Shown: piece after piece, positions 45,246 to 57,077 of the stretch | How positions within the stretch are numbered: the first letter of the stretch is position 1 | Layout: every line of letters begins with the position of its first letter | NCBI GenBank assembly: GCA_963741405.1 | Contig: CAVUHX010000039.1 | Location: forward strand, 558,001-622,000 | Direction of reading: 5' to 3' | DNA length: 64,000 bases | Source of the DNA: Roseiarcus sp963741405 | GTDB lineage: Bacteria > Pseudomonadota > Alphaproteobacteria > Rhizobiales > Beijerinckiaceae | Program-made: the position numbers and the translations under genes | Notes under the pieces: model-generated | Database searches by the model: none | The model's input: only the letters and a program-made list of their open reading frames with translations | Told to the model about the DNA's origin: nothing

Positions 45246-46686
45246 TCACCGCTCGCGCAAGACCTCCTGCCGGTACCGCAGCAACGGCGACAGGAGATAG
45301 CTCAGAATTGTGCGCGAGCCCGTCTTGATCTCGACCGTCACGGCCATGCCGGGCGACAAATTCACCGTACCCTCGTCGATCTGCATCCGGGTGCGGTCGA
45401 GGGAGATCCGGGCGCTGTAGTTCAGCTCCTGTCCCCTCGGCTCGCTCGTGTCGTTTTGTGCCCCGAGCGTGCGGTTGTCGCGACGATTTTCCTGCCGGTC
45501 ACGGATGACGGCGTCCTGCGAGACGCTGAGCACCTTGCCGCGAAGAAGGCCGTAGCGGGTAAAATTGAAGGTATCGACCTTGATCTCGGCGTCCTGCCCT
45601 GAATGCACGAAGCCGATGTCGCGATTGGACACCATGGCCTCGATTTCCAGCCGGCTGTCGCTCGGCACCAGCGCCATGAGGGCCTGCGCCGGCGTGACGA
45701 CGCCGCCGACCGTGTGGATCGCAAGCTGTTGCACAACTCCGTCCTCCGGGGCGGTCAGCAGTTGAAGCCTTGTCTTCTGCTCGGCCTTGATCAGCTCCTG
45801 AGCGAGTCCGTTCGCCTTCTGCTCGGCCTTGGCCAGCTCGTCGGAGAGCGTGCGCTGATATTCAGCCGCCGTCTGGCCGTGCGTCTCGCGGATCGCAGCC
45901 GCCGCCGCCTCGGCCTCGTGCAGATGACTCTTCTGGACGCCGAGCTCCTGCTGCTCCTCGACAAGCTGCTGGAGCGCCTCGAAATAGGTGAGCTTCGACC
46001 CCAGTTCCTTGTCGACCAGCGTCTTGCGGATATCGACGCGCTGCTGAATTACCGGAATCGTCGCTTCCAGCTTTCTGATCGTGGCCGCGATCGTGGCCTG
46101 CTCGGCTACCTTCTGGTCTTCCTGACGATCGAGCGCGGCAATTTTGGCGCGATGCTCGATGACCTGATTGAGCAGAAGCTGACGCTGAGCCGCGATCAGG
46201 GCAGGCGGTGCGCCGCCGGGCGGCGCAAAGTCGGCCGACGGATCCTCGGCGTCCGCGAGTGCGGCCTTCAGACGCGCGATGTTGAGCTTTTCTGCCTGGA
46301 GGTCGTCTTGCAGGCGATCGCGGTCCGCCGCATTGGCGGTCGGGTCGAGTTCGATCAGCGTATCGCCGGCCCTGACCGCCTGCCCGTCCTGAACGCGAAT
46401 GGAGCGCACCACCCCGGTCTCGAGCGGCTGGATGATCTTGGTGCGGCTGCTCGGCACGATCTTCCCGGGCGCCGACGCAACGATGTCGATCGTGCCCCAC
46501 CGTGCCCAGGCCAGAGCCGCGCAGAACAGGAGGACGATGGCCGCTCCGATCGCACGGCCGGCCGGCGATGGAGGGGTTTCCACGATCTCGAGGGCGGCCG
46601 GCAGGAACGCCAGCTCTTCGCCGCGCCTTTTGCGGACTGGCCGGAACGGGACGACGCGCCGCGCGGGTTCAGCGGAAACGGTGGCC

Positions 46687-46700
<14 letters not shown>
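45246..46700 (-). CDS. type I secretion membrane-fusion protein, HlyD family
   Basis: This periplasmic adaptor links the ABC exporter to an outer-membrane TolC-like channel. The 484-aa protein has a cytoplasmic N-terminus, one TM helix (about residues 50-70), a lipoyl half-motif (GKIVPSSRTKIIQPLETGVVRSIRVQDGQAVRAGDTLIELDPTA), a long alpha-helical hairpin (about residues 115-305) and a C-terminal beta-barrel segment with SPGMAVTVEIKTGSRTILSYLLSPL, the typical HlyD end. The gene starts inside the end of the ABC exporter gene (14-bp overlap). No TolC homologue is in the window. Confidence 0.94.
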
Positions 46701-48828
<2,128 letters not shown>

Positions 48829-48856
48829 TTTGCGTTCTCCAGGCGGCAGGGTTGCG

Positions 48857-51742
48857 TCAGGCGGTGGGGTGCGCCAGCAGCGGCGGGTGGGGCTCCTGGT
48901 CGGCGCCAAGAGGCGTCCCGCCGTGGGTAGCGGCCGCGGCGGCGAAGCTCGACGCCATGAACTGGCCGAGCAGGGCGGCCCCCGCGGCATGCGGAACATG
49001 GCTCGCCGTCGCTGCGCCGCCGCTGTTCGCTGGGGGGGCGAAAGCGGCGTTGATCACGACATTGTTGCCCGATCCGCCGTCGAGGGTGTCTTGCCCGCCG
49101 TTGCCGATCAGGACGTCGTCTCCGGCGCCGCCGGTCAGGACGTCGTTGCCCGGGCTGCCGACGATGATGTCGTCGCCATCGGCGCCGTTGGCGGTGAGCT
49201 GCATTCCGGTCAGTCCGGACGCCTGGATGACGTCGTCGCCGCCGAGGCCGTTAACGACGATACGGTCATTCGCCTCGAAGCCGGAGATCGTCACCTTGGC
49301 GGCGAGGCCAGACACCGTGACCAGGCCGCTGTCATTGGTGACCGTGATCACATCGTCGCCGGCCGTGCCGTTGACCACGATCGTGTCGACCCGCCCGTCG
49401 GCTCCTCCGGCGTCGATATTGACGTTCTTGACGCCCGTCCCGGTGAGGTCGTCGACCGTGATCGTGTCGGCCCCGCCGCGCGCGGTGACGTCGATCGTCT
49501 CCATGCGGTTAAGGTCCATGGTGATGTTGGCGATGTCGCGGGTCAGCCTCGCCCGGCTGCCGTTGGCGGAGATTTCGATGTTCTCGTTGACGTTGGCTCC
49601 GTTGAACACAAGCGTATCTGCGCCAGACTGGCCCTCGACGATGTCGCTGCCGTCGCCCGGATTCCAGACGAAGGTGTCGTCGCCTGCGCCAAGCAGGGCT
49701 GCGTCACTCCCGCGGCCGCCGAAGACAAGGTCGGCGCCGGCGCTGCCGATGATCGTGTCATCGCCGTCGCCGCCGTTGATCGTGAGGTTGATTTTGCCCG
49801 CCGTGAGGCCGGAAGCGTTGATCGTATCGTTGCCGGCGCCTCCGTTGACGGTGAGCCCGTCGAGGTCGGGGTCGGCGCCGCTGACAGTCACCTTGGCAGG
49901 CAGTCCGCTGACCACCGTGCTTGCGCCGCTGCTCGCGATATTGATCAGGTTGTCGCCCGCGGTCCCGTTAACGGTCACGCTGTCGGCTTGGCGGTCCCCA
50001 ACGCCGCTGCCCGGCGTCGCCGCGAGGTCGAGGGCGATCTGGTTGACGTCGGTTCCGCTGAGATCGTTGACCGTGATGGCGTCGGCGCCGCCCAGAGCGG
50101 AGAACTGGATACGCTCGACGCCGTTCAGGTCCATCGTGACGTTGCCGACGTCGCGGAACAGCCGGGCCCGCCCGCCATTGGCGGAGATGTCGATGTTCTC
50201 GGTGGCGTTCGAGCCGTTGAACACAAGCGTATCGACGCCCGTCTGGCCTTCGACAATGTCGCTGCCGTCGCCCGGATTCCAGACGAATGTGTCGTTGCCG
50301 GCGCCGAGAAAGGCGACGTCGTCGCCACGCCCGCCGGTCACTTTGTCCGCGCCATCGCCGGCGATGAGCACATCGGCGCCCTGGCTGCCGGTGATGGTGT
50401 CGGCGCCGGCGCCGCCGTCGATGGTCAGTCCGACGATGCCCGCAGGCAGGGCGGACGCATTGATCGTGTCGTTGCCGCCTCCGGCGTTCACCGTCAGCGT
50501 GTCGCCCGCATCCGCGTGGTCGATGTCGACTTCAGCGGCCAGCCCGGTGACCGACAACGAATTGCCTGCGCCCTGTATGCTGATCGAGTCGCTCCTGGCC
50601 GTGCCGTTGACGATCACGCTGTCGGCCGCGCCGTCGCCGGCGCCGCTGCCGCTGGAGGCGGACAAGTCGATCGTCACCGCCGTCACTCCCGTGCCTGTCA
50701 GGTCGCCGACCGCGACGGTATCGGCTCCCCCTCGGGCGACGAAGGTGATGTGTTCGACGGCGGAGAGGTTCATGGTGACGTTGCCGACGTCGCGGGTGAA
50801 TCTCGCGTTGTGGCCGTTGGCTGCGATGTCGATCTTCTCGTTCACGTTGGCGCCGTTGAACAGAAGCGTATCGACGCCGGCGCCGCCGTCGACGGTGTCG
50901 CTGCCGTCGCCCGGATTCCAGACGAACGTGTCGTTGCCGGCGCCGAGCATCGCGGTGTCGGCGCCGCGGCCGCCGATGACGACGTCGTCGCCGTCGCCGC
51001 CGATCAGCGTATCGTTTCCGTCGCCGCCGGTGATCGTGTCGTTGCCGGCGCCGCCGTCGAGGGTGAGATTGATGAGGCCGGCGAGACCATTGCCGGCGGT
51101 GATGACGTCGTCGCCGCCGTTGGCGTGGAGGACCAGATTCTCGGTCGTGCCGATGTCGAGCGTAAACGGAGCGGGGTTCGTGCGGTCGAAGCGCACGCGC
51201 GAGCCGTTGGCCGTGATGGTGAAGGTTTCGGCTCCGTTGCCGCCATTGACCTCGGCGGTGTCGTTCCCGTCGCCTCCTTCGAACAGGTCGCTGCCGTCGC
51301 CGGGGTTCCAGATCATGCGATCGTCGCCCGCCTGGCCGAACACCTGGTCGTTGCCCGCGCCGCCGGTCAGCGTGTCGTTGCCCGCGCCTCCAAACAGCAG
51401 GTCGTTGCCCCCCTTGCCGAGAAGGGTGTCGTCGCCAACCTGGCCGAATAGCATATCCGCGCCCGAACCGCCGGTGATCGTGTCGTTCCCTGCGCCGCCG
51501 AACAAAAGCGCGGCGGGCAGAGCTCCGTTGGACTCGTCGAGCGCGATCGTGTCATTTCCTCCCTGGCCGAACGCCTCGACGAGCGACGTGTTGGCGACCG
51601 TTGCCGGGCCCCCCACGACCGGAACGGCGCCGCCGTTCACGAGAATCCGTCCGGCCGCATCGCGGCTGGTCGTGATCGTATTGGCGCCGCTGTCGCCGAT
51701 TTCCGACAGCTTGCCTGATGAAAATGTCGCGGTGACAGCCAT
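48857..51742 (-). CDS. large RTX calcium-binding secreted protein
   Basis: This 961-aa acidic protein is rich in GGxGxDxx-type nonapeptides (such as GGAGNDTLTGGAGND, GGDGNDTLIGGDGDD) that form Ca2+-binding beta-rolls after secretion. After an N-terminal part and the first RTX block come three similar modules of about 205-220 aa, each opening with LGAGNDTFVWNPGDGSD and containing VDTLLFNGANVNE, NVTMNL and GGADT. The C-terminus (VVINAAFAPP... then His/Pro-rich) is the expected uncleaved type I signal. There is no signal peptide and no recognisable catalytic domain, so it is likely an adhesin, surface-layer or matrix-type protein. The ATG at 51742 is preferred. It is the first gene of the secretion operon. 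Confidence 0.93.
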   Translation of the reverse strand: MAVTATFSSGKLSEIGDSGANTITTSRDAAGRILVNGGAVPVVGGPATVANTSLVEAFGQGGNDTIALDESNGALPAALLFGGAGNDTITGGSGADMLFGQVGDDTLLGKGGNDLLFGGAGNDTLTGGAGNDQVFGQAGDDRMIWNPGDGSDLFEGGDGNDTAEVNGGNGAETFTITANGSRVRFDRTNPAPFTLDIGTTENLVLHANGGDDVITAGNGLAGLINLTLDGGAGNDTITGGDGNDTLIGGDGDDVVIGGRGADTAMLGAGNDTFVWNPGDGSDTVDGGAGVDTLLFNGANVNEKIDIAANGHNARFTRDVGNVTMNLSAVEHITFVARGGADTVAVGDLTGTGVTAVTIDLSASSGSGAGDGAADSVIVNGTARSDSISIQGAGNSLSVTGLAAEVDIDHADAGDTLTVNAGGGNDTINASALPAGIVGLTIDGGAGADTITGSQGADVLIAGDGADKVTGGRGDDVAFLGAGNDTFVWNPGDGSDIVEGQTGVDTLVFNGSNATENIDISANGGRARLFRDVGNVTMDLNGVERIQFSALGGADAITVNDLSGTDVNQIALDLAATPGSGVGDRQADSVTVNGTAGDNLINIASSGASTVVSGLPAKVTVSGADPDLDGLTVNGGAGNDTINASGLTAGKINLTINGGDGDDTIIGSAGADLVFGGRGSDAALLGAGDDTFVWNPGDGSDIVEGQSGADTLVFNGANVNENIEISANGSRARLTRDIANITMDLNRMETIDVTARGGADTITVDDLTGTGVKNVNIDAGGADGRVDTIVVNGTAGDDVITVTNDSGLVTVSGLAAKVTISGFEANDRIVVNGLGGDDVIQASGLTGMQLTANGADGDDIIVGSPGNDVLTGGAGDDVLIGNGGQDTLDGGSGNNVVINAAFAPPANSGGAATASHVPHAAGAALLGQFMASSFAAAAATHGGTPLGADQEPHPPLLAHPTA
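49640..50950 (-). repeat. three-fold internal duplication in the RTX gene (module starts)
   Basis: Coding sequence for the block DTFVWNPGDGSD recurs near 50920, 50270 and 49665, i.e. with periods of about 650 and 605 bp. The following 200 residues of each module align in order (NGxN, RDxxNxTM, GGADxxTVxDLxGT, VNGTAxxD). DNA identity between modules is moderate, so the duplications are older than the TPR repeats at 30-31 kb. Confidence 0.8.
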
Positions 51743-52312
51743 GCTCGTGATCCTCGCAAGAGTTGGCCGCGCGCCAATGCGCGCGGGCTGTGGCCGGTTG
51801 AACAAATGCGATTGAATGCTTCTGACGCGGTACGGTGGTCAGGGGTTCGGATCGAAGCTGACCAGCGTCCCGTTACCGAGCGTGGGTGGCGTCTCGGAAC
51901 TGCTACGCGACTGCGTAGCTCGCCGCGAAAGGCCGCCTGAACTTCCGGAAAAACAACGTCGTTCTGCGCCAAAAAGAGGTGCGGGCGCCGGAATCAGTCA
52001 TCGATTCACTCCGCCTTCTGTCCTTATGGATCAACGAATTTTCGTACCGAACTGTCCGCTGTGCGCCAAGACATCGCACAACTGCTTCGCTTGTGTCTAG
52101 TTCACGAACTGAATCGCCTCGTCGGATTTCTGAACCGGCCAATTCCCCGCCAAAGCGGGGCAGGGGTCGCTTGCTGACAGGGGGACGTGCTAAAGATCTT
52201 ATGCAGTATGTATAATAAGACGCCAGCGCGGGGTGAAGCTCGACGCTAAGTCGGGCAGTAACAGCCTGAAAACATTGAGGGCCTCCGCTAAGCTGGCGCC
52301 AAACCGCCAAGG
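51743..52312. other. RTX operon upstream region, with possible 32-aa ORF
   Basis: This 570-bp region should hold the promoter of the RTX secretion operon. On the same strand an ATG at 52001 with GGCGGAG upstream opens a 32-codon frame ending at 51903. The peptide is strongly cationic and aromatic (SFWRRTTLFFRKFRRPF). It might be a leader or a chance ORF. No other gene is evident. Confidence 0.35.
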
Positions 52313-52615
52313 TCAGCCGACCCGCGCCATGCGGACGACCGCCCGGACCGCGGTCTCGAGCACCCATCCCGCCAGATAGGCGAGGGCGCAGCAGAAGGCT
52401 GCGCCCTCGGCGACCCTGAGCGTCATGTCGCCGGAAAAATCATACGACCCGCCGTTCAGCGCGCGCATGGCGAGGGTGAAGGGCAGGGCGGCTAGCACCA
52501 GCGGGAGGTCGGCGAACCAGGTCCCCGCCCGCCGAAGGTAGTCGAGGTAGAGCCCGGCGAAGACGAAGGCGTAAATCCCCGCCAGTCCGACGCCGGTCCA
52601 GGAGAGGAGCCGCAC
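52313..52615 (-). CDS. small membrane protein of unknown function
   Basis: From the GTG at 52615 this encodes 100 residues with three hydrophobic segments (about residues 4-27, 34-50 and 70-92: LLSWTGVGLAGIYAFVFAGLYLDYL, DLPLVLAALPFTLAM, AFCCALAYLAGWVLETAVRAVV). I do not recognise a family. The start overlaps neither stop nor ribosome-binding site of the preceding FAH gene (stop at 52632) and lies 16 bp beyond it, so the two are probably co-transcribed. Confidence 0.6.
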   Translation of the reverse strand: MRLLSWTGVGLAGIYAFVFAGLYLDYLRRAGTWFADLPLVLAALPFTLAMRALNGGSYDFSGDMTLRVAEGAAFCCALAYLAGWVLETAVRAVVRMARVG

Positions 52616-52631
52616 CGGGCGGGCTTCCGAC

Positions 52632-53483
52632 TCACTCTGCCTTGAAGGCGACCACCTGCTGCGTCTGGCGGCCGAGCCCATCGATGCCGAGCGACACCGT
52701 ATCGCCCGCCTTCAGGAAGTGTGGCGGCTTCTTGCCCATGCCGACGCCGGGCGGCGTCCCGGTGGTGATGACGTCGCCGGGCTCGAGGATCATGAACTGC
52801 GAGATGTAGGAGACGAGCGTCCTGACGCCGAACACCATGGTCGCGGTCGAGCCGCTCTGCATCCGCTCGCCGTTGACGTCGAGCCACATGTCGAGCTTCT
52901 GCGGATCCCCGACCTCGTCGGGGGTGACCAGCCATGGGCCAAGCGGACCGAAAGTCGGGCAGCCCTTGCCCTTCATCCACTGGCCCGACCGCTCGATCTG
53001 GAACTCGCGCTCGGACACGTCGTTGCACACGCAATAACCGGCGACATGCTTGAGGGCCTCCGTCTCGCTGACATAGCTCGCCCGCGTCCCGATTACGATC
53101 GCAAGCTCCACTTCCCAGTCGGTCTTCTTCGAGCCTTTCGGGATGACGATGTCGTCATTCGGTCCGACGATGCAGGACGGCGCCTTGTTGAACAACACCG
53201 GCTCCTTCGGCACCGCCTGGCCGGACTCGGCGGCGTGGTCGGCGTAGTTGAGACCGACGGCGACGAAGTTTCCGACACTGGCGACACAGGGGCCCAGCCT
53301 CGGCGTTCCGCGCACAGCCGGCAGCGTTTCGGGCTTGAGCCTGGCCAGACGCGAGAGCGCCCGCGGGTTGAGCGTATCGGCGTCGATGTCGGCCACGACC
53401 TCGCTGAGGTCGCGCAATCTGCCGGTCGAATCCACGAGACCCGGTTTTTCCTTGCCGATCCTGCCGTAACGAACAAGCTTCAT
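52632..53483 (-). CDS. fumarylacetoacetate hydrolase family protein
   Basis: The 283-aa protein belongs to the FAH family of metal-dependent C-C hydrolases/decarboxylases. The catalytic core VGLNYADHAAESGQAVPKEPVLFNKAPSCIVGPNDDIVIPKGSKKTDWEVELAIVIG includes the metal-binding Glu residues and Asp, and VCNDVSEREFQ and TGTPPGVGMGKKPPHFLKAGD complete the fold. Related enzymes act on 2-oxo acids from aromatic or sugar-acid catabolism (ureidoglycolate lyase-like, HpcE-like). The exact substrate is unknown. The ATG at 53483 (MKLVRYG) is the family start. Confidence 0.92.
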   Translation of the reverse strand: MKLVRYGRIGKEKPGLVDSTGRLRDLSEVVADIDADTLNPRALSRLARLKPETLPAVRGTPRLGPCVASVGNFVAVGLNYADHAAESGQAVPKEPVLFNKAPSCIVGPNDDIVIPKGSKKTDWEVELAIVIGTRASYVSETEALKHVAGYCVCNDVSEREFQIERSGQWMKGKGCPTFGPLGPWLVTPDEVGDPQKLDMWLDVNGERMQSGSTATMVFGVRTLVSYISQFMILEPGDVITTGTPPGVGMGKKPPHFLKAGDTVSLGIDGLGRQTQQVVAFKAE

Positions 53484-53828
53484 CTTCCCCTCCCGATTTC
53501 GAGCCTTGACGTCCGAGGCTGAGCGAATTCTTCCTTTACCAAGAGATGACATGCTGCAAAACGTCAATCGCCGCGATCCTATCCGCGACAGGCCAATGTG
53601 ATGCCGAGGCGCCGTAGAATTTCATGCCGCGAACCACAAATAGCCCGATTGAGGCGATATAGGCGTCTGGAGCTGATTTGGGACCAAAACCGTTTGTTGA
53701 TCCTGGTATCCTGTGTCCAGCCCATATTGGGGCTTGAAGGCTTTTTAGGATGATGTTTTGTTGAACGCGGCGCGCTCGCCAAGCGCCCGATAAGACTCTC
53801 AACCTTCGCGTAGAGAAAAGATCGCACA
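53484..53828. other. divergent intergenic region, AT-richer than flanks
   Basis: About 345 bp separate the leftward FAH gene from the rightward NYN gene. The stretch is lower in GC than its neighbours and has no supported ORF. In related genomes rpoZ often lies next to the NYN gene, but I see no omega-subunit sequence here. Confidence 0.4.
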
Positions 53829-54434
53829 ATGTCAGCTTTGGAACGGATCGCGCTTTTTATTGATGGCGCCAATTTGTATGCGAGCGCGAAAGCACTCGGT
53901 TTTGACATCGACTACAAGCGCCTGCTGAAGGAATTTCAGGGCAGGGGGCGTCTGATTCGGGCGTTCTATTACACTGCGCTGGTGGACGATCAGGAATATT
54001 CGTCCATCCGGCCGCTTGTCGATTGGCTCGATTACAACGGCTACGCGGTGGTGACGAAGCCGACCAAGGAGTTCGTCGACTCGACCGGGCGTCGCAAAGT
54101 CAAGGGCAACATGGACATCGAGCTGGCTGTCAACGCCATGGAAATGGCTGACCACCTCGATCTCATAGTGCTCTTCTCGGGCGACGGGGACTTCCGCTCG
54201 CTGGTCGAGTTGATCCAGCGCAAGGGCGTGCGGGTGGCGGTCGTCTCGACGATCTCGACCCAGCCGCCGATGGTGGCGGACGAGTTGCGCCGGCAGGCGG
54301 ACGAATTCATCGATCTCGCGCAGCTCATGGCGCGCATCGGACGCGATCCCGCCGAGCGGGCCGTCCGCGCCGAAAATCATCGCCGGCACTTCGCGCCCAT
54401 GCAGCAGCCGGCCGAAGAATCGGTCCGCGAGTAG
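53829..54434 (+). CDS. NYN-domain (LabA/DUF88-like) putative ribonuclease
   Basis: The 201-aa protein has a PIN-like NYN fold: RIALFIDGANLYASAKALGFDIDYKRLL with the first catalytic Asp, VVTKPTKEFVD, KGNMDIELAVNAMEMADHLDLIVLFSGDGDFRSLVELIQRKGVRVAVVS with the remaining acidic residues. NYN proteins are predicted or shown metal-dependent RNases. In alphaproteobacteria this conserved gene sits near a uracil-DNA glycosylase, as it does here (16-bp gap), although the functional link is unknown. The C-terminal tail is charged and variable. Confidence 0.9.
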   Translation: MSALERIALFIDGANLYASAKALGFDIDYKRLLKEFQGRGRLIRAFYYTALVDDQEYSSIRPLVDWLDYNGYAVVTKPTKEFVDSTGRRKVKGNMDIELAVNAMEMADHLDLIVLFSGDGDFRSLVELIQRKGVRVAVVSTISTQPPMVADELRRQADEFIDLAQLMARIGRDPAERAVRAENHRRHFAPMQQPAEESVRE

Positions 54435-54450
54435 GATCGATCGCCGCCCG

Positions 54451-55098
54451 ATGGCCTTCGATGTCAGCCCGCCGCGGGACTGCGAGGCTTGTTCGCGTCT
54501 CGCTGCCTATCGGGCCGCCAACCGCGCCGCCTATCCGGATTGGTCGAACGCCCCTGTCGAGTCCTTCGGCGAGGCGGGCGCCCGCCTCCTGATCGTCGGT
54601 CTCGCGCCCGGGCTGCGGGGGGCCAATCGCACCGGCCGCCCGTTCACCGGCGACTACGCGGGCGACCTCCTTTACGAGACGCTGACCCGGTTCGGCTTCG
54701 CGGCGGGCTCCTACGGCCGGCAGCCCGACGACGGGCTCGAACTGGTCGACTGCGCCATCGTCAACGCCGTGCGATGCGCGCCGCCGCAGAACAAGCCGAC
54801 GCCGCAGGAAATCGTGGCCTGTCGCGCCTATCTGTCGCACTCGATCGCGGCGCTCGCCAATCTCAAAGTCATCCTGGCGCTCGGACGCGTAGCGCACGAA
54901 ACGGTGCTGCGCGCCTTCGGAGCGCGTGCGGCGAGTTTCCCGTTCGCCCACGGCGTACGCCATGCCCTGAAGGCGGGTGGACCGAGCCTGTTCGACAGCT
55001 ATCATTGCTCGCGCTACAATACCAACACGGGCGTGCTGACCGCCGCGATGTTCCGCGATGTATTCGCCTCGATCCGGGCCGATCTCGAGCGGTCCTGA
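54451..55098 (+). CDS. family 5 uracil-DNA glycosylase (UdgB type)
   Basis: UDG removes uracil from DNA. Features specific to family 5 are LLIVGLAPGLRGANRTGRPFTGDYAGDLLYETL (motif 1, lacking the polar catalytic residue of family 1) and the C-terminal DSYHCSRYNTNTGVL. Four cysteines (CEAC near the N-terminus, then two inside VDCAIVNAVRCAPPQNKPTP) and an internal CRAYL are in positions expected for the 4Fe-4S cluster. The 215-aa length is normal. It follows the NYN gene and may be co-transcribed with it. Confidence 0.9.
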   Translation: MAFDVSPPRDCEACSRLAAYRAANRAAYPDWSNAPVESFGEAGARLLIVGLAPGLRGANRTGRPFTGDYAGDLLYETLTRFGFAAGSYGRQPDDGLELVDCAIVNAVRCAPPQNKPTPQEIVACRAYLSHSIAALANLKVILALGRVAHETVLRAFGARAASFPFAHGVRHALKAGGPSLFDSYHCSRYNTNTGVLTAAMFRDVFASIRADLERS

Positions 55099-55140
55099 GA
55101 TTCGCGGCGGCGCGGCCTGTTTGAAGAGGGGAAGATCGAC

Positions 55141-56157
55141 GTGAGCGCACGGGTGTTCGGCGCGATCGACGGCGTTCCGGTCCATGAGGTCGCGATCGCA
55201 TCCAAGGCGGGAGCGAGCGCGAAAATCCTGACCTGGGGCGCGGTGATTCGCGATCTCGTCATACCGACGGCCAACGGCCCGCAGAGCGTGACGCTCGGCC
55301 TCAACACCATCGAGGACTACGTCGCGCATTCGCCGCATTTCGGCGCGGTCGCAGGGCGTTTCGCCAACCGGATCGCCAACGGTCGCTTCGTCCTCGACGG
55401 GGTGGAATACACGCTCGACCGGAAGCCGGGCCAGAAGCACATGCTGCACGGCGGCACGAAAGCCTTCGGCCAACGCGTCTGGAAACTCGGCGCCTATGAC
55501 GGCTCGTCGGTTTCGCTGACGCTCGAGTCGCCGGACGGCGAGGCGGGCTTTCCCGGCGCGCTGACCGCGACCTGCGTCTATCGGATGCTCGAACCCGCCA
55601 CGCTCAGAGTCGAACTCTCGGCGGTCACGGACAAGCCGACCGTGGTCAACCTGACCCAGCACGCCTATTTCAATCTCGACGGGTCGCGCGACATTCTCGA
55701 CCATGACGTGACGTTGTTCGCGGATTTCTACACGCCCGCCGACGCGGAGCTCATCCCGACTGGGGAAATCCGGTCGGTCGCGGGGACGCCCTACGATTTC
55801 CGCGTCGCCCGCGCGGTGCGGCACGCCAGCGGGACGACCTACGACACGAACTTTGTCGCGACCCTGCGCCCGGGTGCGGACGGCCTCGCGCCGATCGCGC
55901 GTCTTTGCTCGCCCCGGAACGGAATGACCATGGCGTTTCACAGCAGCGAGCCGGGAGTGCAGCTCTACGATGCGGCCAAGCTCGATTGTCCGGTTCCCGG
56001 GCTGAATGGCGCGCGCTACGGCGCCCACGCCGGACTGTGCCTCGAGCCGCAGGCCTTCCCCGACTCGCCGAACCGGCGCCACTTCACCGACTGCGTCCTG
56101 CGGCCCGGCTCGCACTATCGTCACGTGAGCGAATATCGCTTCACGAGCGGCGAATAG
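55141..56157 (+). CDS. galM: aldose 1-epimerase
   Basis: GalM interconverts alpha and beta anomers of hexoses. The 338-aa beta-sandwich enzyme has GRFANRIANGRFVLDGVEYTL in the substrate region, the catalytic His in LTQHAYFNLDG and the catalytic base Glu in GLCLEPQAFPDSPN. GTG start at 55141, 42 bp after the UDG gene, so it may end the same transcript. The next 900 bp hold no gene. Confidence 0.92.
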   Translation: MSARVFGAIDGVPVHEVAIASKAGASAKILTWGAVIRDLVIPTANGPQSVTLGLNTIEDYVAHSPHFGAVAGRFANRIANGRFVLDGVEYTLDRKPGQKHMLHGGTKAFGQRVWKLGAYDGSSVSLTLESPDGEAGFPGALTATCVYRMLEPATLRVELSAVTDKPTVVNLTQHAYFNLDGSRDILDHDVTLFADFYTPADAELIPTGEIRSVAGTPYDFRVARAVRHASGTTYDTNFVATLRPGADGLAPIARLCSPRNGMTMAFHSSEPGVQLYDAAKLDCPVPGLNGARYGAHAGLCLEPQAFPDSPNRRHFTDCVLRPGSHYRHVSEYRFTSGE

Positions 56158-56358
56158 GGCAGGATGAGTTCGGGTCGTTCCAAGCGCGGGCGTAAAACCT
56201 GGCAAGGGCTTCTTCTGAAAATGCGGCGCGCAGTGTTTGTCTAAACCCGCCGTGCAGTTGTGTTTTGGCGCCGCCCAATCAACTCGCGTCCAGGCTCATC
56301 TTCGACAGTTGGAAATACTAACATGTTGTTTCACATCGACATTTCCCGCTGAAAAAAC

Positions 56359-56373
56359 GACGTGGCACTACAT
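56359..56373 (+). repeat. 15-bp direct repeat GACGTGGCACTACAT, copy 1
   Basis: The 15-mer occurs here and again, base for base, at 56591-56605. It could be a regulator-binding site or a scar of mobile DNA. Confidence 0.6.
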
Positions 56374-56590
56374 CACAGCTAGTGTTTGTATTTTCGATTT
56401 TTGGGTTGATCCACCGCTCATTTTGCGGCGAGATGACCCTTGCCGCAGACCGGTGGCGGCTTTGGGCGGGCGCGAGGGCCCAGCGCCGGCAGCAAGAGTC
56501 CACCGGCCCGCAGGGAAACGTTCCAACTCCCGTAACGTTACCCCTACACAATCGTAGCGATCGATTGAAAAGTCAAATGAAATATGCACT

Positions 56591-56605
56591 GACGTGGCAC
56601 TACAT
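56591..56605 (+). repeat. 15-bp direct repeat GACGTGGCACTACAT, copy 2
   Basis: Second exact copy, 232 bp after the first and within the same AT-rich island between galM and rplI. Confidence 0.6.
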
Positions 56606-57077
56606 TTTCGCAGAATTTCGAACTCGTTCCAACAATATCAATGACTTACGACACGCAGAGCGGCCATCACTGTAGAAGATCAGCCAGGGTTGCAGGCCGG
56701 CAGGCCCTTACTCGCCGCGGCCCAATTCCGGCCGTTCCGCCCCTGATCAGGGGAGAATCTCCCCCGGATGTCGTTCGATCGTGCGCTCGCAGGTCCATCG
56801 CCGGTTGTAGCGCAAGCCTCTGTTGGAAGGCCCCTTTTCCCGGCGAGACTGCCGCGGCGGTTGCGCCGCCGACCCCTGTTAATTGCGCGAAAACAGGCGA
56901 AAACAGGGGAAAACCGCCTGGCCGACCGCTCGTCGCCGGTCTCGCCGGCGCTGCTGGGGCAGCCTGCGACCCGGGTATAGCTGGCCGCCCCCGATCGCTC
57001 GCCGACTTCGGATTCCTGCGTCGCGATTTTGGTTTCGCGGAACGATGCCGTCCGCGCTTATCGCGGCGCAGTCCCCC

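Larger units (their letters stand above)
56158..57077. other. 920-bp gene-free region with AT-rich part and direct repeats
   Basis: No frame here looks protein-like. The first half (about 56300-56420 and 56530-56650) is markedly AT-rich for this genome. It contains an exact 15-bp direct repeat, a GTAACGTTAC palindrome near 56532 and, further on, the CCCCTGTTA/AAACAGG segments near 56738-56755 and 56873-56912. It may be a remnant of an integrated element or a long regulatory or ncRNA region. Confidence 0.5.

Noticed and set aside
48852..51815. Nearly 1,000-codon open frames on the plus strand across the RTX gene
   Set aside because: Codon bias of the RTX repeats keeps the opposite strand free of stops. 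The minus-strand frame carries the nonapeptides and a matching secretion operon; the plus-strand frames are low-complexity Ser/Pro/Val sequence.
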